Part shown: positions 36,409 to 48,613 of the stretch, piece by piece
Layout of the letters: each line of letters begins with the position of its first letter
Numbering within the stretch: position 1 is the stretch's first letter
DNA from: Heliopora coerulea
Lineage: Eukaryota > Cnidaria > Anthozoa > Scleralcyonacea > Helioporidae
Direction of reading: 5' to 3'
Assembly: GCA_030142905.1 (NCBI GenBank)
Contig: JASJOG010000034.1
Span: forward strand, 186,001-250,000
DNA: 64,000 nt
The notes under the pieces: model-generated
Told to the model about the DNA's origin: nothing
The model's input: the letters and a program-made list of their open reading frames with translations, nothing else
The model's database searches: none
Program-made: the position numbers and the translations under genes

Positions 36409-36680
36409 CTTGAATGTTCGTCACTTGACCGCTTGCACATCTCCCCCCCCCCCCTCACTGCTAGTTTGAGGAGGGGTATATTTTCACAATTAAACTTCTC
36501 AAAAGACTGTGCTGTGCTGCAACACACACCAAATCCTTTGTTCTTATCCAAAGAATCCAACGAAACGAACGAGCTGTATTATAAATTTTCCCACCGTTGT
36601 TTCAGATTACAAACACTGAACGTGACCATATCAAAGTCTGTCGGACCAAGAAGAAGGAAGTGTTACGATTAGCTGGAGTT

Positions 36681-37934
36681 ATGAGAGTAAATACAGAAAT
36701 CCTTTGTCTTCTTTCTATCAATTTACTTCTGTTGCTGTTGAACATAAAACTGAATAACACCCCGCGTACAGCACGACTGGAAAGGAAGGCTCATCAACCT
36801 ATGCAGAAGAAACCCGTCCACCATGCAAGAATGGAATGCATGTTCTCGACCTTGAAACTTAAAGCTCGTCAAGCACTTGAACAACGGAGCACGACACCGA
36901 GTGCGAAATATTCCAAGCGAGCAGATAGTTTTCAGCTTCCAATACACGTTGACACTTCTCAAGACGAGAAGAATTGTCCGCACTTGTATAAAATTGCGCG
37001 GGAAATGCTCGATGGAGCAAAAATCAAGCTACCGTCCGAGACTAACCTAACGAGGTGGACGTTTCGAGAGAGAATTGACTTGGACATTCTAACAAAGACG
37101 CTTCTTCGCTGGAAACCTCCTTGGAATACAAGTGATTTGGTAGAAAAGATCGAGAAGTTACAATATTACAACGTAAAGGCGAGCTCTATTAAAGCTCGTA
37201 AATATCTCTTGACCTACGGCCACAATTGTTGCGAAACATCCAAAGAAATAGCAGTTAATAAAGCGATCGAATCAGCAAAAGTGGACATTGCCGAGGCGCT
37301 AGACTCGTCTGCCTTGTCAGTTCCATTTCAAATCTCACACAGCAACATACTACGTCGACGAAAAGGGGCTGGGTACTGGCTTTGGAAACCCTACATCATT
37401 CTCAAGACGCTGCTGAGCAAAATGAACGATGGAGACATGCTTATATATCAAGACGCCGGAAGTCACTTCATAAAGGACGCGGGACCGCTATTTAAGTTAT
37501 GCATGGAAACGAAACCAAACATTTTGGCGTTTCACATGCCTTACAAAGAAAGCGAATACTCGAAGAGAGACGCGTTCGTGCTAATGGGAATGGACGATCC
37601 TCGTGTACACCATAAACGACAAACTCAGCGATTAGCAAACTTGATTGTACTGATGAAATCGTGTGAGACGATCCAATTTATGATGGAATATCTGGCCTAC
37701 ACATCAGACCCCAGGATCACTACGGATGAAGAAAATGTCATGGGTCTTCCGAACTTCCAAAATTTCGTGGGAAACAGACACGACCAAACCGTTTTTTCGC
37801 TACTTTCCAAGAAATGGGGCGTTCTGGAAGTGCGGAACCCCGTAAAATGCCACCACAGTCGATGTGAAAAGAACTACAATTACGCACTTGGCCCCCTTCT
37901 GCAGTTATATGTTCACGACAGGAACCGATCCTAA
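36681..37934 (+). CDS. Glycosyltransferase-like type II membrane protein, paralogue B
   Basis: Intronless frame of 417 residues. The start at 36681 is preferred over an upstream in-frame codon at 36597 because it puts a hydrophobic anchor (ILCLLSINLLLLLLNI) at the N-terminus. It shares LLTYGHNCCE, RRRKGAGYWLWKPYII, DGDMLIY, TQRLANLIV and GNRHDQTVFSLLSKKWG with paralogue A. The N-terminal 100 residues and the end (KCHHSRCEKNYNY) diverge. In the presumed metal-binding strand it has YQDAG where A has YHDAG. AATAAA near 38208 is a possible poly(A) signal. Probably a Golgi glycosyltransferase; donor and acceptor unknown. Confidence 0.8.
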   Translation: MRVNTEILCLLSINLLLLLLNIKLNNTPRTARLERKAHQPMQKKPVHHARMECMFSTLKLKARQALEQRSTTPSAKYSKRADSFQLPIHVDTSQDEKNCPHLYKIAREMLDGAKIKLPSETNLTRWTFRERIDLDILTKTLLRWKPPWNTSDLVEKIEKLQYYNVKASSIKARKYLLTYGHNCCETSKEIAVNKAIESAKVDIAEALDSSALSVPFQISHSNILRRRKGAGYWLWKPYIILKTLLSKMNDGDMLIYQDAGSHFIKDAGPLFKLCMETKPNILAFHMPYKESEYSKRDAFVLMGMDDPRVHHKRQTQRLANLIVLMKSCETIQFMMEYLAYTSDPRITTDEENVMGLPNFQNFVGNRHDQTVFSLLSKKWGVLEVRNPVKCHHSRCEKNYNYALGPLLQLYVHDRNRS

Positions 37935-38972
37935 GGCTGGAAAACTTCACTTTTGAGATATTCATAAGCACGTTACTTGACAGTCTTCAGCATGCATGTC
38001 AATCAGCTCATCCAGTCTCGTTTGAGAGCAAGAAATCTTTAGAACTAGAAATTCTATACTTGATATGGTCACTATTTATACGAGGTCTGCACTCTGTAGT
38101 TGAATCCGTTAAACTTTGCCTGGTGTGAGTCGAAACAAACATGTTTCCTGTGCACATTGTAAGTTTATAAGCTGCAAGCTTTCGATGTGTAGATTCGAAC
38201 TTCGTCATTTAATAAAAAGCAAACTAGCCCATTCATACGTGTACAAAGCTGCGTCTGGAATCTTCTGGACATAGTTTTTGTGCTGTTTGTACGTGCATTT
38301 CTGCACCTAATCCCAAGGGCGTCTTGTTACTCTGTTGTGAATAACGCGAACGATTTGATACTATTAGTTTGCTGGGAATAACAGGACCGTTCTTTCGACA
38401 GAAACAAACCACATCGTTTGGCAGGCGAAAGTCGACTAAAATTTATTTTGATAATCAGGTTATCGATTCATCACTGTTCCATCTAATTCTCCCTTAATGT
38501 TTTTGATCAATCCTTTAGTTGGCTGGTTTTCAATACGAGTAGAATCACCTGGCGTTATCCAAAGTAAAATTAATAAATTGCTAAATGGCAACTGTGCCCT
38601 TTGAAGGGTTAACTGTTTGATGAATTATATATTCTTACGTCAGATTTACCTCTGGGCCTAAAAGATATGTTGGTGAACTGACACGTGGAGAAGCAAGCAC
38701 GCGCGCTCAGCTGAAGAAAAGCTACAGAAATGGAAAACATGCGTATCCTTGGCAACAATCTAACGCAGTCACCTCATCCGAAGGAACCAAAGTGCCTAGG
38801 TGTGTTGTGAAACTCGTCAGTTATTTTTTATATGATATGGAATACTTTCCCAAGAGAAGTATTGTTCTTCCATGGCTCCATCTATGCATAATCACGTGGT
38901 AAGCCCAATGACACCATTGTGCAACGGTACTTTAATCAAAGGTGGAGTGGCAAAGATGATGCAAGTGAATGG
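37935..38972. other. 3' flank of the glycosyltransferase-like gene, no further gene
   Basis: Contains a likely 3' UTR and a degraded copy of the dispersed CTGGCGTTA..AGTAAAATTA repeat at about 38548-38615. Nothing else is recognised. Confidence 0.45.
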
Positions 38973-41900
38973 TCATTCGAAAAGAAGATCCTCGTCCTTG
39001 CTGTCCTCCAGAAGATTTGGAGTAACATCACCTGGAAAATTTAGTTTAACATTCATCATAACGTATTTATGCTGTGTGTTATTACGGCTATCGCGTGCAT
39101 CCTTGCTTTTCGATGACGGATCTTTGCGTTTTTATTTAACAATTAGATTATGAGCTCGAGAGCTAATAATCTAATTGTTTTAGTAGAAACACACTTTGCA
39201 AAGAACATTTTTCGTCTTCTCTGGGACTGCACTCTCAAGTAAGCATTCTATTTCGTCTTCAGAAACTTCACAAAAACGAGAGGCGGAGCCATTTTCGCTA
39301 CTCGCTGTCTATCGGCGAATAGATAGCGAGTAGCGTAGCCAATCAGAATGCAGCATTTGCAATAGTACCCGACTAAGTTTCTACTAAACATCAGTTAGGC
39401 AATCAGTCTGGGGCACATAGGTATTTCAACACGGAAAATCAAAGACGGTTGCTTGCAGTCAGTACTCTTACGCATGTGAGCTTGAGTTATGGATCTTAAC
39501 AGTTGAGTCCGGTTTTGGAATTACTTAAAACTGTCGTTAAACTGCCCTTGCGCTGTCTGAGAAACAGAACATGCACATTGTTGGCAAAGACGGTTTCTTG
39601 GAGCCAGAACCTTTGTCCATGTGAGCTTGAGCTATGGATCTTAATAGCTGAGCTCGACTTTGGAATTACTTAAAACTGCCGTTAAACTGCCCTTGTGATG
39701 TTTGAGAAACAGAACATGCAAATTGGTGGCAACCTGCCTTGTCTAAGATACTTGACATACCTTGCTTAAGACCCTTTGCCGTTTTTTCCGCTTCAGCTTT
39801 GTCTCTTTGAATTTTTTTCTTTTCTTGAATCTTTTTCAACCTGTTTTAGAAACAAATTCGTGCTAATTTTGAAGTTTACTGGTAGCTAGGTGAAAATTGA
39901 ACGGCTTGACGACAAGGCCATCCCCCACCGACAATCTACAGGCCTGGGAACCCAGTAAAACACTACACATTTCTCCAAAGCCACCAAGACGACATCCAAG
40001 TAGATTGCTGTCAGCAGTAGTCAAACACTGCGATAATCGAAATAGATTGGAGGCAGCTGTGGATTGAAGCATGAGTACTGAAGCCTAGTGAACTTATTTC
40101 CATATACTCGGGGCCCCAATCGAACAATAACTAAAGTGAAACACATATTTTCAAGGCCATCCAGCTGACATCCACAGGCAGTGGGCACCACTCAAACTTT
40201 GTGATTTGTCCTACAGAAGGTCCACCAACCGACATGAACATGTTGGGGATTTGAGATAGGGTTTGGGTTAGGGATATGGACACTGGCAATGCGCCTAACG
40301 TGATGGATACTATACGCCTTGGGCAGCATTACCATAAGCCTTGGGCAATCGCTACAAGTCTATTTGGAACGCCAAAGTGAGGGAATTTGCAGTGAAGCCA
40401 TGGCCCCAGGGGAAAAGAATAATTTTTAAACTTGGTCACACCTATGGCAGTTCAGTGCAAGCTGAAACCTGCAAGGAGGTGGTGGCCAAGTCAATGGAAC
40501 CTGAGGCCAGCAAGCTGGTGATCACATTTATGTTACTTATCAAGATTGCTAGACTTGAAACATACCTGTAAAACTCTTCTCTGTCTCTTTCATCCAGTTC
40601 GGTATTTATGTAAGAAATAGTCCGTTGGATTCGAGGTATAATAACTAGTTGTGTAATAAAATATCGAAGTGTGAAAAAATATAAAATCAACATTTCTATG
40701 TTGAAATTAGCAAGAACACATTTTATAAGACGTTAATATTTATTAATTATTGACCGAGACTGGGGTCCGTGTGGAAAAGTATTCGCTAGAGGTTTTGGTG
40801 CAGACCAAGCGACAAAGAAGCGACATCTGGGCGAGTTTTCCTCTTGATATGTTGCTGTCTACCTTACCTCGTAACAAATTCGTTTAGCTGCACGTTTCGA
40901 TGAGCTGAATAATCATTTGTTCCTCTTTTATACGATTAATTTAAAACAAAAGCTGTCCGAGTATTCCAATGAATCTAACTCTCCGATTTCTTTCAATGTA
41001 AATACCTATTTGTCCTCCATTTTCATTAAAAGTAACTCAGAAATTTTCCCGCCAAAACTTGCCGGACCGGAGCATAACCCGCACTGCCCGGGTGGGTAAA
41101 ATTGTGGGATGCTGACCATTCAGTATTCAATCGGCGCATGTCATTTGTCGTACGGGTCAGCCATATAACAAACGTGGGCACACTCAGTATATGACTTACC
41201 ATGTTCAATAGCATTCACGCGACGATTGGTAATTTTGATCGCCTCATCAAGTGTGATGAATGATGTCTGAACGAGAATAGAAACTATGATAAGTTGCTTG
41301 ATAGAAATGTTTTTGTATTCAATGCAAAGTTCTGTGGGACAGGCGGCGTAATCTTCCGCGTTAGCTTACATCAACATGACAACATGAACCAACATGAAGG
41401 CAACAACAACCACTAACTTGAACCATAACAACAACAACAGCAGCAAAGAGACACAAAGAGACACAACCAACACTACCATCCCCCAGCATGACACCACCAC
41501 CACCAACCACTTAGAGCTACACTTTCACCAACGCTGCTTCTACAGCTACCACTACCACACACACCACTTCCACTGCCAACGTTACATCTAATCCTACCAC
41601 CACCACATCCATTAACATGGCCACTTCCACCATCACATTCCTTAACAACAACAATAACTGTTAGCAGCACTAGCAATAACCACAACACAACTATCACCAT
41701 GCCCTTGACCACCAGCCCCCTCAGCAACAAAGCAGCAGCAACAATGACAGCAACAACAACAACAGAAACATCAATATCAACATTAAAAAGAGCAACAGTG
41801 ACAACAACAGCAGCGACAAAAACTGCCACAACAATAAAAACAACAACAAGAAAGACAACAACAACAAGAAGAAAAACAACAACAACAAGAAAGACAACAA

Positions 41901-44042
41901 CAACAAGAAAGACAACAACAACAACAAAAACAACAATAACAACAACAAGAAAGACAACAACAACAACAAACAACAACAGCAGTATCATACAAGACCAAAT
42001 ACACATAGAACAGTACCTGTAAAGATGCAAGTTCAACTAACAAGTTTACAGCTTTAGCAAAAACCTCTTTGCAGTTATTGACTTGTTGTCCTCCACGTGA
42101 TAGACCAGTCAGCTCATAGGCTTAGAAGAAAAATTAAACAAAAATCATGTACTCTAGCATACCTGCATCATATAGCAAAAACTTCATCATAAAAATATAC
42201 AGGTCTGAAACATTTCATACACTTACCACTGGTACCATCAGAGTAAGATTCAAAAAGTGGCAACATCACACCTGTTGGAAAGGGGAAACAGAAATAGAAT
42301 GAAATGTTTCTTGGCTCAAACCAGATCACCTAAGAACCCATGTGCACCTATGTTACCTTACCAGCAACATTCTCATTTCTTGTGCGAACTTTAGTCTGGG
42401 CCTTGTCAACATTTTCAAGGACTCCATAACTACAAAACAAAAATTGTACTGTGCTTGTTTAGAGCTCAATCATGAGCACTGGAAAGAAAAAAAAAACACT
42501 TCAGAACTTCAGTTGAATGCCAGACAATTCTATTCAGCAGTGTGGAGTAACTGTCCCTTAATGGCTTGAGGTGCAGGTGTATATTTACACAAACCCAATA
42601 AAGAAGCAAATGATGAAGGGTGAGAACATAATGGTGACATTTCAGACTTTCCCAGCCATTTTGGTCAGAACCTGGTCAAAAGTCAAAACTCACCTAAAAT
42701 CTCCAGCAGCAAAATTTGCTTCGGCGAGTGAAAATTGGGCTTCTCTCATTATCTCCCCCATGACTGTCTTTGTCTAATAAAACATTTTAAAGACCAATAA
42801 CTCCTCTATAAGCAAAATGTAAAACTGAAAGATTTCCAGCCCATGTAACTTTGAAATGGTTCTCTTTCACCAACACAAATTGGAACCAATAGTCAGTTTT
42901 TGATACTTTATATGCCAATTCATGAAATTTTAAAAGATTTTCCATTATTTATTGGTGTTTTGAATTTTTCAAAAGGAATTACAAATTATTCAATCTATTC
43001 AGAATCCTGTTAAAAATCTATTGAGATCTATTCATGCACCCAATTTGCAATCAACAAATCTCATCTACATGCACAGCTGAGGGTAAAAGGTTAACAACAT
43101 ATTTTACAAATTTTCCTTTCCTAACCTTGTTTGACAAACAATTAAAATATTTTTTGTCACCATGCTAAGGTTAGAGCTCTGGCACCATCATTCCACCTAG
43201 CTACGTCCTTTGTTAATGTAGCCAAATAATACGGGGCCCTGCAGTTGCAATGTTAAGGTTTTCAAAAAGTTTTAAAATTTAAAATGCCCTCCAAAATAGC
43301 CATCATGCGAGCAAACACTTGAATGAGGCAGTTTTTTTTCTCAATTTTTGCTGACCACTTTTGTTGAATTCAAGATGGCAATGACAGTTAGTGTAAATGA
43401 AACATCATGCATTTTATGATTTAAACAATTTTTTTGTCAGCAAGCAAAGAAGGCTGATCCAGTTTAATGAAATATTTCCTTATTTCCCATTGTGAGTTCA
43501 AGGTAATGCTAGAAAGTCAACTGTGAACTTGCTATCTCTGGTTAACACTGAGCTTGTTTCAAACTATCCTTGGCTATGACTGAAAAAAAAAATTGAAGTA
43601 GCTGGTTGAAATTTGACAGCTGGTGGTTTGTTTTGAAAGTCCTGAGGTATTAATAACTAGTTTCCACTGTGGCCCCTAAAATAAATTCAAATTAATTCAG
43701 TAATTCACCTCAATTATGCTTTTTAAAATATTCCGAAATCTCATAGTCAAAGCATCAGCTTTCTTCTTGAGTAACGAATGGCCCTTCTGAGCTCCTTTCA
43801 AACGGCCTTTCATGATGGTCAAGGCCCTAAAAAGATGAACATATCGGAGAAAAAAACTTCACGTGACCGAAATAGTAAGCACCCAACATAATCTCATTTT
43901 TTTTCTGAGATTAGTCCAATATTCCGGCAACAAATGCTCTTTTACAACAAATATACATTCTAAAACACGTTTATATACTTCTACTTGAAAAAAATACTCA
44001 CATCCTCGAGGGAAAAACGTTAATTTTGTCCTTTCCTGACAT
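38973..44042 (-). CDS. ATP6V1D: V-type proton ATPase subunit D
   Basis: Central-stalk subunit of the V1 sector that couples ATP hydrolysis to proton pumping. Ten exons: 44002-44042, 43709-43826, 42694-42773, 42362-42429, 42227-42271, 42017-42120, 41200-41266, 40566-40644, 39761-39840 and 38973-39031. Every phase closes, giving 246 residues, close to the usual 247. Diagnostic stretches are [85 protein letters not shown] and the terminal KDEDLLFE. Both ends are long alpha-helices forming the rotor coiled coil. The start codon is 492 bases from that of TMED10 on the other strand. Confidence 0.95.
39142..39335. repeat. Two short palindromes in the ATP6V1D last intron
   Basis: AATTAGATTATGAGCTCGAG and its inverse form a palindrome at about 39141-39179. 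GCTACTCGCTGTCTAT and ATAGATAGCGAGTAGC form a hairpin at about 39298-39335. Both may be remnants of foldback elements. Confidence 0.55.
39473..39732. repeat. Direct duplication, about 115 bp, in an ATP6V1D intron
   Basis: Copies at 39473-39587 and 39618-39732 share CATGTGAGCTTGAG, GGAATTACTTAAAACTG and GAGAAACAGAACATGCA, with about 10% differences. The offset is 145 bases. It is non-coding. Confidence 0.8.
41385..41990. repeat. (ACA)n-rich low-complexity stretch
   Basis: Long imperfect ACA/AAC/AAG triplets in an intron of ATP6V1D (exon 6 to exon 7). Thr- or Leu/Val-rich open frames on both strands are artefacts of the repeat. Confidence 0.85.
42970..43100. repeat. Dispersed repeat, copy 1 of 2
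   Basis: A stretch with ATTCAATCTATTCAGAAT..CTATTGAG..AATTTGCA..AAAGGTTAAC resembles 61712-61813 over about 100 bases. It is non-coding and lies in an ATP6V1D intron. Confidence 0.45.
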
Positions 44043-44533
44043 TACGACTACAAACTTGACAAACTTTTGATGACTATGAATCCGCATTCGAATGTTCAGC
44101 GTTATTTGCAGTACGAGAGACTTTGTTCCCATTCGTCCTTAACTAACACTAGAGTAAGGGGTTTTTCATCCCTGCCACTTACCTGCACTATGATCGAGTC
44201 ATCGGAAATATGCGGAATTTCCGATTGTGTGAGACGATCCTGAATAATTGACGATATCAAATAAACCTGCGCAAATCATATATAAAATCTTTTACAGAGA
44301 AGAAGCAATCTAATGCAAACTTTTAATGAGATATTGGTGTAAGAATTACATTCGTAATATGCAAACAAAATTCCGAACTTAGGCGATCGGAGATATCCGA
44401 TAACTTTCGTATACTTCGGGGCATGTTATCTAAGGTGGACGCTTTTAATGCCACGTTGCTCTTCGTATTTTATTGTTGTATAATAATATTATCCTGACTT
44501 TATACTTTGTTAAGTCCGTCCTATGTTGTAAAT
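44043..44533. promoter_or_regulatory. Probable bidirectional promoter, ATP6V1D / TMED10
   Basis: The start codons of two housekeeping genes face away from each other across 491 bases, leaving room only for two 5' UTRs and a shared promoter. No single core element is decisive; the region is AT-rich. Confidence 0.5.
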
Positions 44534-47313
44534 ATGAATAACATTCTGGGCATGTCAGCTATTTTAGTTATCTTGTTCTACTTCGGAAACCCAGTCAGTT
44601 CACTTTCATTTACACTATCGGCTGGAACTCAAAAATGCCTGAAGGAGGAGCTTCACAAAGACGTCCTGGTTACTGGAGAATATCAACTATCAGAGGCAAA
44701 TCAAAAGACGCATTTGACGGTAAAATAAAAGTTCTGAAGTTTGCAAGAATGGTGGATATATGATTTCAAGGAATGGCCTGGACTACCATGTTTTCAAATA
44801 GGATGATTTAGCTAGCAAGCCTAGCTTTATTGTTGATGTGGGTGACCTCAAATGGCAGCTTAGATAGGTTTATCGTGGTGCCATTTGTGATCAAAGGGAC
44901 CATGCATGTGTTGGATCTGGGTGGATGCTTACAGTTCCTCTGTTTAAATGAACTAATGAGCACAGAAACCTGTCCAGACCAACCATCCAGTTTTAACACA
45001 TGCACATCCTGTTTATGTATCTCTAATGTATGCACATGAAGTACACAGTGAGCCACAGTTCACATCATCGCTCTTATGTCTGCCATTACTGTGTTCATTA
45101 CAGTTTCCCTTTTTGGCAGACCTGTGTTCACCTAGAGTATGAAAAATTAATGAGTATGCTGCACTGACGTAAATAATTTGAAAGTTGTGAGCTAAAAGTA
45201 GCCAACATCTTGGACCTGAAAGGGTTGAAAGTGCCTCAGTTAATTATTCAGTTGACTATTTAAATTTAATCTGGGTAACTTCAGATGATTTTACTTATCA
45301 GTTGGACATATCCCAAACTGGAAAGGGCTGACATAACCATACCATTTGTGGAACATCTTTTAAAATAAGATCTACTAATGTCATCAACTCATTATTGCCT
45401 TTTGAAGCCCGAAGTTAAATGATCTTGTAATTACTGTATTCCTTATAGGGCATGTTGAAGTTCTTAGGTACAAAACTTGGCTCAGAAAATCCAGCTGAAC
45501 CAGTGCAAGGGACAGTATGGTTATCTGGTTTATTAAAAAAGGGCTGCCTTGAAATAAAGGCCTTTCATATGAAGGAGAACTTTCTATCAACCTATCAATA
45601 ACATTTTTCATGAAATGTTGACAGATATACCACTTTGGTAAACCTTATAATCTAAAAATGTTTAAAATGTTGTTGAAGGGAGTAAATTACCTAGAAAGGA
45701 TAATTATTTTTAGCTAAGAAGTTGGGTAGGACTCATGCAATGATGCAGTGTCCAAAATATACAATAGATATTTGAGAAGTTGTTTTCAGGTTAATTCAGG
45801 TGAGGTAATTTTTTTTCCTTTGAGTTTTCAGGTAACAGACTCCAAGGAACATGTTTTATACAAGAAAGAAGATGCGACCAAAGGAAAGTTTGCTTTCACC
45901 ACTGAGGATTATGAAATGTATAAGATCTGTTTCTATAGTGAAGGTACTATAAATTAATAGCTACAAGCTGGGTTTGATTTTTTTTTGGCTCAGCCTTTTT
46001 TTTTTGTTTATTTTGGTTGTTTTTTCAATTCAGGAAAGATCAGTGTTATACATGTAATTATGGTTGTTGTAATATAGAATTTTGTGAATTGTGTTGACAA
46101 GGCTCTATTTTAATTCTTTCATCACCAAAGTTGCACTTACAATATTATTTTGGCTAATGTTAAACCTTTCTACACCGCAAGGGGAGATATCTGAGTGTTC
46201 AAGAATTAAAACTTATCTCAAACCAGTTCACCACCACTGTGACCCTGGTGATTTTGTGCAGTATAGATGGATGTTGGAATGTTAACCTATTAGGTACTGA
46301 GTAGATGGCTTTCATAACTGGATATAACTGTCTGTCAGCTAAAATAATATTAGAGAAGACCACCTCATCTAGTAATGGGTTAATAAATTAAGTCATCATA
46401 ATCTAAATTTACAGTACTCAACCTGATAAACAAGTATGTATTTTTACATTTCAATATTTAATTGGCCATTCATAGGCAAAGCGGGTACTGGTATGGATAG
46501 AGAAGTATCACTAACTTTAAAACATGGAGCAGAAGCTAAGGATTATGAAAAGGTACATTTGTTTATCCTGTAAAGCCAGTATCTCATAGCATTACCTAAT
46601 TTCAATATTTTAATTTAAAATATTTTACCTGTCATGACCATTAATACAGCTTTCTTGGATTTACTGGTATTACTGTTCTGTCAAGTGTGCAAGTCACAAT
46701 GAAATGTGATCCCAATCACAATTCAGTAAGGTCCAACTAGATTACTGCCAATTCAAATTGAGTAATAGTTCTTCAGTTCAAAAACATGCCATGCCTGGCT
46801 GGACAAGAGAAAGGTTCCAGTCTTTGGTACCTTTTGAGGTTCAGAGATTAGAGTGAGATTTAAAGTTTAAAGGTTTAGAACACAAGCAGTAGTGAAACCA
46901 GCAGCAGATGTAACTATTTTCAGTTATTTTTTTAATTTTATGATGAGCTTGACAAGTGGTAAAAGTTTGCTTCTAATTGAATTGTTAGATAGCTGAAGTG
47001 GAAAAGATGAAGCCACTTGAAGTTGAACTGAAACGTTTGGAAGATTTAGCTGAAGATATTGTCAATGACTTTGCTTACATGAGGCAACGTGAACAAGAAA
47101 TGCGAGATACCAATGGCATGTGATTTGTTATTTTGACTTTTATTTTCTTGACAGACTCCCCTGTGCTCATGTTTTATTTTCTTTTTTTCAGAGTCGACAC
47201 ACTCCAGAGTTTTATATTTTAGTGTTTTTTCAATGTTATGCCTCCTGGGTTTAGCATCGTGGCAAGTGGTCTATTTGCGAAGATTCTTTATCTCAAAGAA
47301 ACTAATAGAGTAG
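44534..47313 (+). CDS. TMED10: p24-family cargo receptor TMED10
   Basis: Transmembrane emp24 protein of ER-Golgi vesicles. Exons: 44534-44719, 45832-45943, 46476-46552, 46989-47115 and 47192-47313; 207 residues. A signal peptide ([20 protein letters not shown]) precedes the GOLD domain, with [37 protein letters not shown] and [10 protein letters not shown]. The coiled coil contains [15 protein letters not shown] and [16 protein letters not shown] transmembrane helix follows, then the cytoplasmic tail [11 protein letters not shown] with the FF (COPII) and KKxx-like (COPI) signals in place. The open frame extends upstream only through a TTG, so ATG 44534 is used. Intron 4 appears to start with GC (AATG|GCATGT), since only that join gives the conserved EMRDTNES sequence. 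Confidence 0.95.
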
Positions 47314-48494
47314 ATAACTTATTAAATTGAAAAGACTTTGGACCATTTGTTGTGATAATAGGAGCATGGGACTCTTTTTAACAGCATAACTCACTATGAG
47401 CATTGTCATGTTAAACAGTTTTCTTCAACATGGTCAAAATTTTTGTTTTACTAATCAGGAATGTATTCATGTAAAACACCTGTGTATATGGCTGATGAGA
47501 AAAGAGTTCCAAACTGAGTACTGGATGCTTAAAGTGAACAATATGACAAATATTGTGGATAATTATAAATGATACAGTTTTACCACATATTTGCTTTCCA
47601 TGACATGCTAACAACTGCTGAGTAGTACTGTATAGAGTAAGTTTCAAGGGTGTTTTTGTTAAGATTTTAATATTTGCTTGTTTTCTGAACAAAATAATAT
47701 AGATCAAAATGATTTACTTCTGCATTATCATAGTCAACCAAAAAACCTTGCATTACTGTCAAATTAATATTAAAGTCAGCTAGTTATTTTGGTTTCTTCA
47801 AAAATTTGTGTGTCATGTCTTCCATGCATTAAAACACTTAGAAATCTTGATAGTTATCATTCACTGCTGACAATAAATTATAGTTCACCTGTAATGCAGA
47901 GGTTTCCAAAATTCCCAACCCACTGGACAATAATTACCACTTGCTGAATTTTCATGAACAAGGAGGTGGATGGGACAGTGGAAGGGCTATAATGATCTAA
48001 TTAATTTACAAGATTTAAATTGATGTTTTTAGTTTGTATGGGTCCACACATCCTTTGAATGTGAATTCAAAACAACCCATCTGGAAAAGAACTTGGAAAT
48101 TCCTTTGTATACCATTCGTTTTCCTTGAACAGTGGAATATGTGCAAATGGTCTATAGGGCATTTCTAAATTACCACTTTTGTTTACTTGCTGATGAAGCT
48201 TACACTGCACCTTCATTATTAAAATGGCTTTTACATTCCTAATGTGTTACTAAGAGTCCAGCAACTGGGGATAAACAGATAAGGAGTGAACTTGTAATGG
48301 GACAAAACTGGCAGTAAAAATCGTAGAAACTCATACTTCAAGTTACAGTCAATGAGACAGAAGTTGAAACATATTTTTGGATTCACTGATACAGTAACTA
48401 GTACTCTATCATATTTCCATTTCAATGGACTCTCCCTTCTAACCTTTTAATTTTCGCGCCAATTCACGGGGAAACTGGTACCTTTATTTACAAA
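47314..48494. other. Intergenic, no gene recognised
   Basis: Runs from the TMED10 stop to the uORF before STN1. It is AT-rich and will contain the TMED10 3' UTR. Open frames on the - strand show no domain. Confidence 0.45.
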
Positions 48495-48602
48495 ATGGTG
48501 GAAATAACTCAACTAGATAAGAGTCTAACTGGTCTTACTGAGTTAGCCGTGTATGAAATTGTATTTGTGGAGAGAAAACTTTCCGAGGAATTTTGTAGCT
48601 AA
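48495..48602 (+). promoter_or_regulatory. Upstream open reading frame in the STN1 leader
   Basis: A 35-codon frame (MVEITQLDKSLTG..) that stops 11 bases before the STN1 start codon and is in a different frame. If the leader is transcribed from before 48495, ribosomes would meet it first, so it could lower STN1 translation. The context AAAATGG is reasonable. Confidence 0.4.
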
Positions 48603-48613
48603 GGTTGGAATGC

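Noticed and set aside
41473..42043. Leu/Val- and Cys-rich frames (-) and a Thr-rich frame (+)
   Set aside because: They come from the ACA triplet stretch in an ATP6V1D intron; real exon 6 occupies 42017-42120.
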